Assembly (NCBI RefSeq): GCF_015832195.1
Contig: NC_052031.1
Span: 12,277,850 to 12,341,849 of the forward strand
Source: Motacilla alba alba
Taxonomy: Eukaryota; Chordata; Aves; Passeriformes; Motacillidae
Length of the DNA stretch: 64,000 nucleotides
Direction of reading: 5' to 3'
Position numbers and translations under genes: made by a program. Numbering within the stretch: position 1 is the first letter of the stretch; every line of letters starts with the position of its first letter. Positions 62,201-64,000 of the stretch are shown in pieces. A model generated the notes under the pieces. That model did no database searches. It was not told where the DNA came from and saw nothing but the letters and a program-made list of their open reading frames with translations.

Positions 62201-63745
62201 AACACTCAAGCCTACCACTTCCTGTTAGAGATTTCTTATATGAAAGAAAATTGCTGTCTTGCTTCCCCCTGCCACGTATCCAAGTCCAGTGTGGTCTGAA
62301 CACAGTTCTGCAGTGGTAGTGCTGTTGCATGGATTGGTCACTAGATGATACCCTTATGCTGTTATTTCTCTGATTTCGTATTGGTAACATTTAGGCTTCA
62401 TTCTGCTGTAGTAGGTTGTAGATCTCATGATTTAGGTCCAACAGAGTGAACATATGATGCCATATGTGATCCTAGTTTGCAGCTGTTAAATATAACTAAC
62501 ATGAAGCAAAACCCAAGATTTATTTTCTCTGCTGCAGCTACAATAATAAAGTGACAATAGGCACTGGCAACAAGAAGAAAGTGGCTGGCAGGATTGAGTC
62601 TTTGAAATTTATTTTCCTTGACAAATTATAGTTTATAGTAGGAAGTGGTTTCTTTTGAGGTTTTCTTTTAAGGTTATTGTTATTGTAGGATAGTTGAGAG
62701 GAGAGAGCAAAATCCAGTATGTTAGTGCAAGTGGAGGAATATTGTGAATTCAAAGCTGTCTTTATTCAAATGTTATTACTGTATTGTGTGTGTTGGGAGA
62801 TAATGTATATTAAGAGGGGTAATAACAGCTCGTACCATCTCTTGTTTTTTAAAACTGTCAAAAAGAATTGCCTTAATCTCATCTCTTCCTCAGCAATGCC
62901 CCCCATTGCATCTTGCCCCCCTTATAAACAGCAGCTTCAAATTTTTATACCCAGTCCAAGAACTAGCTCAGGAAACTGGTGTAGTTTTGTTTAGATTTTG
63001 ATCCTCCTGTCTGTTCACAGCTGAGTTTAGGTTAATTTTAGCATTAGAGTAAAATGCTTTAGAATTGCTATGGAATTTTTGGGGTTTGTTTCTTTTCTGG
63101 GATGAAGCAGTGTTACTTGGGGTTGGTGAATGGATGTTTGCAATCTAAGTATTAATGCAGCTTGAAACTAGTGGCATCCTGCAGCTGTCGTGGCCATGGT
63201 GGTATTCCTCTATTTGGAACTGCTAGAAACCTCAAATTGGATTTATTTGACCAAATGTAAATATTTACATCTAAGTTAGTAGCCTAAGGCTCTTTTTACA
63301 GTCAGAGGAAGTCTAGACAATATGGCCAGTGTAGTCTGTGGTGCAGTTCTTCCCATCTCAAACATGTAAATAGGCCAGATGAATTGTGACCCAGAAATAC
63401 TTGTTCCTTCCCAGGCATCAAATCTTGACCTCAAGTCAAGTAAGTGCTACCACTGCCATTCCATCAAGAGGAAGTAGTTTTGATGCTTTGGTTTGACTTT
63501 TTTTACTTAGATTGTTTTTACACTAATCACATGTCTTTGCATTCACTTCGTGGGAGGGTGATGAGGTGTTTCTTTAAGAGGGCAGCCTATATTCGTGCTT
63601 TCTCTGCAACACTTTGCAGTTCCAAAACTCCAAAGGCTTCTGGGAGAAACTCAACTCAAACTTGGAGAGTGTGAAGTATGCAGAGCCACACTTGCACTAC
63701 CACAGTCAGGTACTCAGGAGGGAATGGTGTAACCTTTCAGAAGAG
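35154..63745 (+). CDS. GSAP: GSAP, gamma-secretase activating protein (20 coding exons, 3' end missing)
   Basis: The gene encodes the vertebrate homologue of Drosophila pigeon. In mammals GSAP was described as a modulator of gamma-secretase that promotes amyloid-beta formation from APP C-terminal fragments without affecting Notch; later work disputed the size of this effect. The full-length protein is processed to a C-terminal GSAP-16K piece. Twenty exons joined by GT-AG introns give 549 codons in one frame, and each splice phase fits the next exon. The order and sequence follow human GSAP (about 854 residues), for example LVEIHPVNNVKVLKAVDS in human against LIEIHPINNVRVLKAVDS here, and FVWAQWDM against LVWAQWDM. 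No signal peptide, membrane segment or catalytic motif is visible. The last 300 or so residues, including the 16K region, lie beyond the right edge. Exons with lengths divisible by three and equal end phases are 3, 5, 9, 10, 13, 14, 15, 19 and 20. Confidence 0.96.
35639..35678. repeat. poly-C/poly-A tract
   Basis: Fifteen C, then fourteen A, one G and ten A. On the opposite strand this is a G15 run. Confidence 0.95.
37980..38019. repeat. perfect inverted repeat, 16-bp arms, 8-nt loop
   Basis: Arm tatttgtttctatttt... is read here as positions 37980-37995 (t + atttgtttctatttt). Its exact reverse complement occupies 38004-38019, with the loop aacagtag between. It lies in GSAP intron 1. Confidence 0.93.
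38749..38822 (+). CDS. GSAP: GSAP exon 2
   Basis: Encodes ..DTSENSSALYVVNVERNG then KIIYTWK, against human ..SLHVLNVERNGNIIYTYK. The acceptor is TATTTCAG and the donor AAG|GTAAGC. Length is 74 nt, ending in phase 0. This segment is shorter than in human just before it, where human has a Ser/Gly/Ala-rich linker. Confidence 0.95.
38823..41677 (+). other. GSAP: GSAP intron 2
   Basis: AT-rich intron. A partial duplication of cttggaattaga occurs near 41493-41526. No repeat family or extra exon was recognised. Confidence 0.8.
41678..41734 (+). CDS. GSAP: GSAP exon 3
   Basis: Encodes GNQRNTHIGLYDLQTKQNE (19 codons, phase 0 at both ends), against human ..GNVVFGLYDCQTRQNE. Acceptor TCCACAG, donor GAG|GTGAGG. 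Confidence 0.95.
41735..42429 (+). other. GSAP: GSAP intron 3
   Basis: A 695-bp intron. A minus-strand frame at 41643-42008 overlaps exon 3 and is a chance ORF. Nothing else was recognised. Confidence 0.85.
42430..42499 (+). CDS. GSAP: GSAP exon 4
   Basis: Encodes HLYMFEKNLHIISCSINNER then TLL plus 1 nt, against human LLYTFEKDLQVFSCSVNSERTLL. Acceptor TCTGTAG, donor TTGG|GTAAAT. Confidence 0.95.
42500..42888 (+). other. GSAP: GSAP intron 4
   Basis: A 389-bp intron with no other feature. It ends in a tandem CAGCAG acceptor. Confidence 0.85.
42889..42945 (+). CDS. GSAP: GSAP exon 5
   Basis: Encodes AVSFCQYTEEERASQLLQS plus 1 nt (57 nt, phase 1 at both ends), corresponding to human AASLVQSTKEGKRNELQP. 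This is the least conserved of the early exons. The start chosen uses the first AG of a CAG-CAG pair. Use of the second would delete Ala96. Donor TCAG|GTACTG. Confidence 0.88.
43076..43164 (+). CDS. GSAP: GSAP exon 6
   Basis: Encodes VSKYLTLLIEIHPINNVRV then LKAVDSCVRVQ, which closely matches human SKCLTLLVEIHPVNNVKVLKAVDS. Acceptor TTTGCAG, donor CAG|GTAAAG. The intron before it (42946-43075) is only 130 bp. Confidence 0.96.
43165..43587 (+). other. GSAP: GSAP intron 6
   Basis: A 423-bp intron. Nothing recognised. Confidence 0.85.
43588..43657 (+). CDS. GSAP: GSAP exon 7
   Basis: Encodes FLYPVEGRNASRESRLLLVS then EDK plus 1 nt, against human FLYP..NHLLLISEEK. Acceptor TGTATAG, donor AAAT|GTGAGT. 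Confidence 0.94.
43658..44663 (+). other. GSAP: GSAP intron 7
   Basis: A 1006-bp intron. Nothing recognised. Confidence 0.85.
44664..44713 (+). CDS. GSAP: GSAP exon 8
   Basis: Encodes YVEQFDIHVVAEEDHKV, against human YIEQFRIHVAQEDGNRV. Acceptor TTTAAAG, donor GTG|GTAAGA. Length is 50 nt. Confidence 0.94.
44714..46015 (+). other. GSAP: GSAP intron 8
   Basis: A 1302-bp AT-rich intron. Nothing recognised. Confidence 0.85.
46016..46120 (+). CDS. GSAP: GSAP exon 9
   Basis: Encodes 35 codons including VIQKSGQLPRAK and DDLVWAQWDMMEQRLFYI, against human ..EDFVWAQWDMSEQRLYYI. Acceptor CCCTGTAG, donor AAG|GTGAGC. Phase 0 at both ends. Confidence 0.96.
46121..47038 (+). other. GSAP: GSAP intron 9
   Basis: A 918-bp intron. 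Nothing recognised. Confidence 0.85.
47039..47098 (+). CDS. GSAP: GSAP exon 10
   Basis: Encodes ESKSTLRCVQFYPEENFNSI, against human SRSILKCIQFYADESYNLM. Acceptor ATTCCAG, donor ATA|GTAAGT. 20 codons, phase 0 at both ends. Confidence 0.95.
47099..47750 (+). other. GSAP: GSAP intron 10
   Basis: A 652-bp intron. It has a 10-bp tandem repeat (ttttttggtg twice, 47221-47240). It also has a hairpin at 47301-47335: inner 9-bp arms aatttcact / agtgaaatt, outer arms aaagt / acttt. Confidence 0.85.
47751..47794 (+). CDS. GSAP: GSAP exon 11
   Basis: Encodes LESHLDLAVNDTQL plus 2 nt, against human FEVPLDISLSNSGF. It is short (44 nt), but the phase and both splice sites (TTTAACAG, AAA|GTAAGT) fit its neighbours. 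Confidence 0.9.
47795..49360 (+). other. GSAP: GSAP intron 11
   Basis: A 1566-bp intron. An A-rich stretch lies near 48736-48785. No repeat family or exon was recognised. Confidence 0.85.
49361..49446 (+). CDS. GSAP: GSAP exon 12
   Basis: Encodes KLVNFGYDYCQDQDVASKSL and on to NLQVFTSKA plus 1 nt, against human KLVNFGCDYHQYRDKFSKHL..VFTN. Acceptor CTCATAG, donor GCAG|GTAATG. Confidence 0.95.
49447..53907 (+). other. GSAP: GSAP intron 12 (longest in window)
   Basis: A 4461-bp intron. It contains a GCAAAA repeat forming a hairpin at 50823-50863 and a T-run at about 52009-52031. Frames at 51053-51289 and 53196-53615 are chance ORFs. No transposon was recognised. Confidence 0.8.
53908..53985 (+). 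CDS. GSAP: GSAP exon 13
   Basis: Encodes GGLCLCCSLVSDIPHEIIYS then IYFLHK plus 1 nt, against human GSLCVCYS...ITYSVFYIHKG. Acceptor TTTTTAG, donor AAAG|GTAAGA. 78 nt, phase 1 at both ends. Confidence 0.95.
53986..56078 (+). other. GSAP: GSAP intron 13
   Basis: A 2093-bp intron. Nothing recognised apart from the polypyrimidine tract before exon 14. Confidence 0.85.
56079..56156 (+). CDS. GSAP: GSAP exon 14
   Basis: Encodes GYNKTFTVSLERAESHQLKE then VAFMNL plus 1 nt, against human GHSKTFTTSLENVGSH...ITFLNL. Acceptor CCCCTCAG after ten T, donor CTTG|GTAGGT. 78 nt, phase 1 at both ends. Confidence 0.95.
56157..56623 (+). other. GSAP: GSAP intron 14
   Basis: A 467-bp intron. The reading frame stays open from exon 14 for about 160 bases into the intron and is hydrophobic (frame 56018-56320). 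This has no homology support and is taken as chance. Confidence 0.8.
56624..56716 (+). CDS. GSAP: GSAP exon 15
   Basis: Encodes DYYVAAYLPGQFLHLLNIQH then PDMLCYSLFLT plus 1 nt, against human DYYVAVYLPGHFFHLLNVQHPDLICHNLFLTG. Acceptor AAATAG, donor ACAG|GTATAG. 93 nt, phase 1 at both ends. Confidence 0.96.
56717..57961 (+). other. GSAP: GSAP intron 15
   Basis: A 1245-bp intron. Nothing recognised. Confidence 0.85.
57962..58179 (+). CDS. GSAP: GSAP exon 16 (largest)
   Basis: Encodes 73 codons with the split first Gly. It includes STALDCSAGSLYNVSISDSA and CERLAALHCALLYFQ, against human LVLDCCSGKLYRALLSQSS and CEKMAALHCALYCGQ. Acceptor TTCTTCAG, donor CAG|GTGGGA. Ends in phase 0. Confidence 0.95.
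58180..58475 (+). other. GSAP: GSAP intron 16
   Basis: A 296-bp intron. The reading frame runs on from exon 16 to about 58431 before a stop, but the continuation does not resemble GSAP. Confidence 0.85.
58476..58545 (+). CDS. GSAP: GSAP exon 17
   Basis: Encodes IIRWISENLSTCHSFDPIQE then FII plus 1 nt, against human IIQWISENVSACHSFDLIQEFII. Acceptor CTGACAG, donor ATTG|GTAGGT. Confidence 0.96.
58546..59152 (+). other. GSAP: GSAP intron 17
   Basis: A 607-bp intron. A minus-strand frame (58794-59141) is judged to be chance. Nothing else recognised. Confidence 0.85.
59153..59235 (+). CDS. GSAP: GSAP exon 18
   Basis: Encodes ASLYCRMCPETQNLDKLLPY then TSLHDWTG, against human ASSYWSVYSETSNMDKLLPYSSVLTWDTE. 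Acceptor ACATTCAG, donor GGG|GTAAGA. Phase 0 end. Confidence 0.94.
59236..59842 (+). other. GSAP: GSAP intron 18
   Basis: A 607-bp AT-rich intron, the same length as intron 17 but with unrelated sequence. Nothing recognised. Confidence 0.85.
59843..59896 (+). CDS. GSAP: GSAP exon 19
   Basis: Encodes VVPGVMCATDIISLPVLE (18 codons, phase 0 at both ends), against human IPGITLVTEDIALPLMK. It is short, and the match is moderate but placed in the right order. Acceptor TTTATAG, donor GAG|GTAAGT. Confidence 0.9.
59897..63619 (+). other. GSAP: GSAP intron 19
   Basis: A 3723-bp intron with a C-run at about 61569-61581 and a 16-bp perfect palindrome (atgtaaat then its complement) at 63255-63270. No transposon or extra exon was recognised. 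Confidence 0.8.
63620..63745 (+). CDS. GSAP: GSAP exon 20 (last exon in window)
   Basis: Encodes 42 codons including FQNSKGFWEKLNSNLESVKY and VLRREWCNLSEE, against human FKGYWEKLNSNLEYVKYAKPH and VVRREWHNLISEE. Acceptor TTTGCAG, donor GAG|GTGAGT. Phase 0 at both ends. Confidence 0.96.
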
Positions 63746-64000
63746 GTGAGTAAGAGGCACTGGAGCTGAGACCCTGGAACTCCCCAGAGCTGCCTCTGAA
63801 GTGGGGATTTTAAAGTCAAGCATGGAGGAGTTGGCTTTTTTATTTTGAAGATAAATAAATGGGAATCTGATTATCAGAAGTGCAAAGACTTGCAGTCATT
63901 TCACCTAAGGTGATTGCCTGGAAGTTTTGTTCTCTTAAAATAATGCAAGACATTAAAGAAAAGCAGAGCTTGCTCTGTATTGTCACGAGGTTTACGTGTG
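63746..64000 (+). other. GSAP: GSAP intron 20, cut by window edge
   Basis: Begins with a consensus donor. No further exon appears before the end of the window. The remaining GSAP exons, including those for the GSAP-16K fragment, should follow to the right. Confidence 0.85.

Noticed and set aside
63255..63270. 16-bp perfect palindrome in GSAP intron 19
   Set aside because: About one such palindrome is expected by chance in a window of this size.

Overview
This is a stretch of vertebrate nuclear DNA, almost certainly from a bird. The evidence is intron-rich genes with GT-AG splicing, two CpG-island promoters, and CR1 LINE copies as the only recognisable interspersed repeats. One of these ends in the ATTCTGTG-type 3' repeat typical of avian CR1. 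No SINEs, LTR elements, tRNA genes, CRISPR arrays or bacterial-type features were recognised. The species cannot be named from sequence alone. The CR1 copy next to GSAP resembles copies common in songbirds and other neoavians, but that is a weak hint.

Layout. Positions 1-2383 are intron 1 of PTPN12 (PTP-PEST), which is on the minus strand. Its first coding exon is 2384-2482, inside a CpG island that runs to about 3370. From about 3370 to 34930 is a gene-poor, AT-rich intergenic region of about 31.5 kb. It holds microsatellites, two short GC-rich patches, five CR1 copies (two fairly well preserved, three old or badly degraded) and a few long inverted repeats. A sixth, younger CR1 (34672-34925) abuts a second CpG island. 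From there GSAP (gamma-secretase activating protein, pigeon homologue) runs rightward on the plus strand. Twenty coding exons can be placed base by base between 35154 and 63745. They join into one open frame of 1647 nt (549 codons) with every junction phase consistent. The gene continues past the right edge, so the C-terminal part that yields the GSAP-16K fragment is outside the window.

How the genes relate. PTPN12 and GSAP are arranged head to head, as in human 7q11.23, so the window covers a conserved syntenic junction. The two products act in different processes: tyrosine dephosphorylation of adhesion and cytoskeletal proteins, and modulation of gamma-secretase processing of APP fragments. 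Nothing in the sequence suggests they work together.

No undescribed multi-gene system was found. The observations most worth following are non-coding: a 22-bp perfect palindrome, a microRNA-precursor-like hairpin between the genes, a 16-bp-arm hairpin in GSAP intron 1, ZNF143-like and YY1-like sites upstream of PTPN12 that could serve a divergent transcript, a CR1 joined to the GSAP promoter, a long overlapping upstream ORF in GSAP, and a tandem NAGNAG acceptor at GSAP exon 5.
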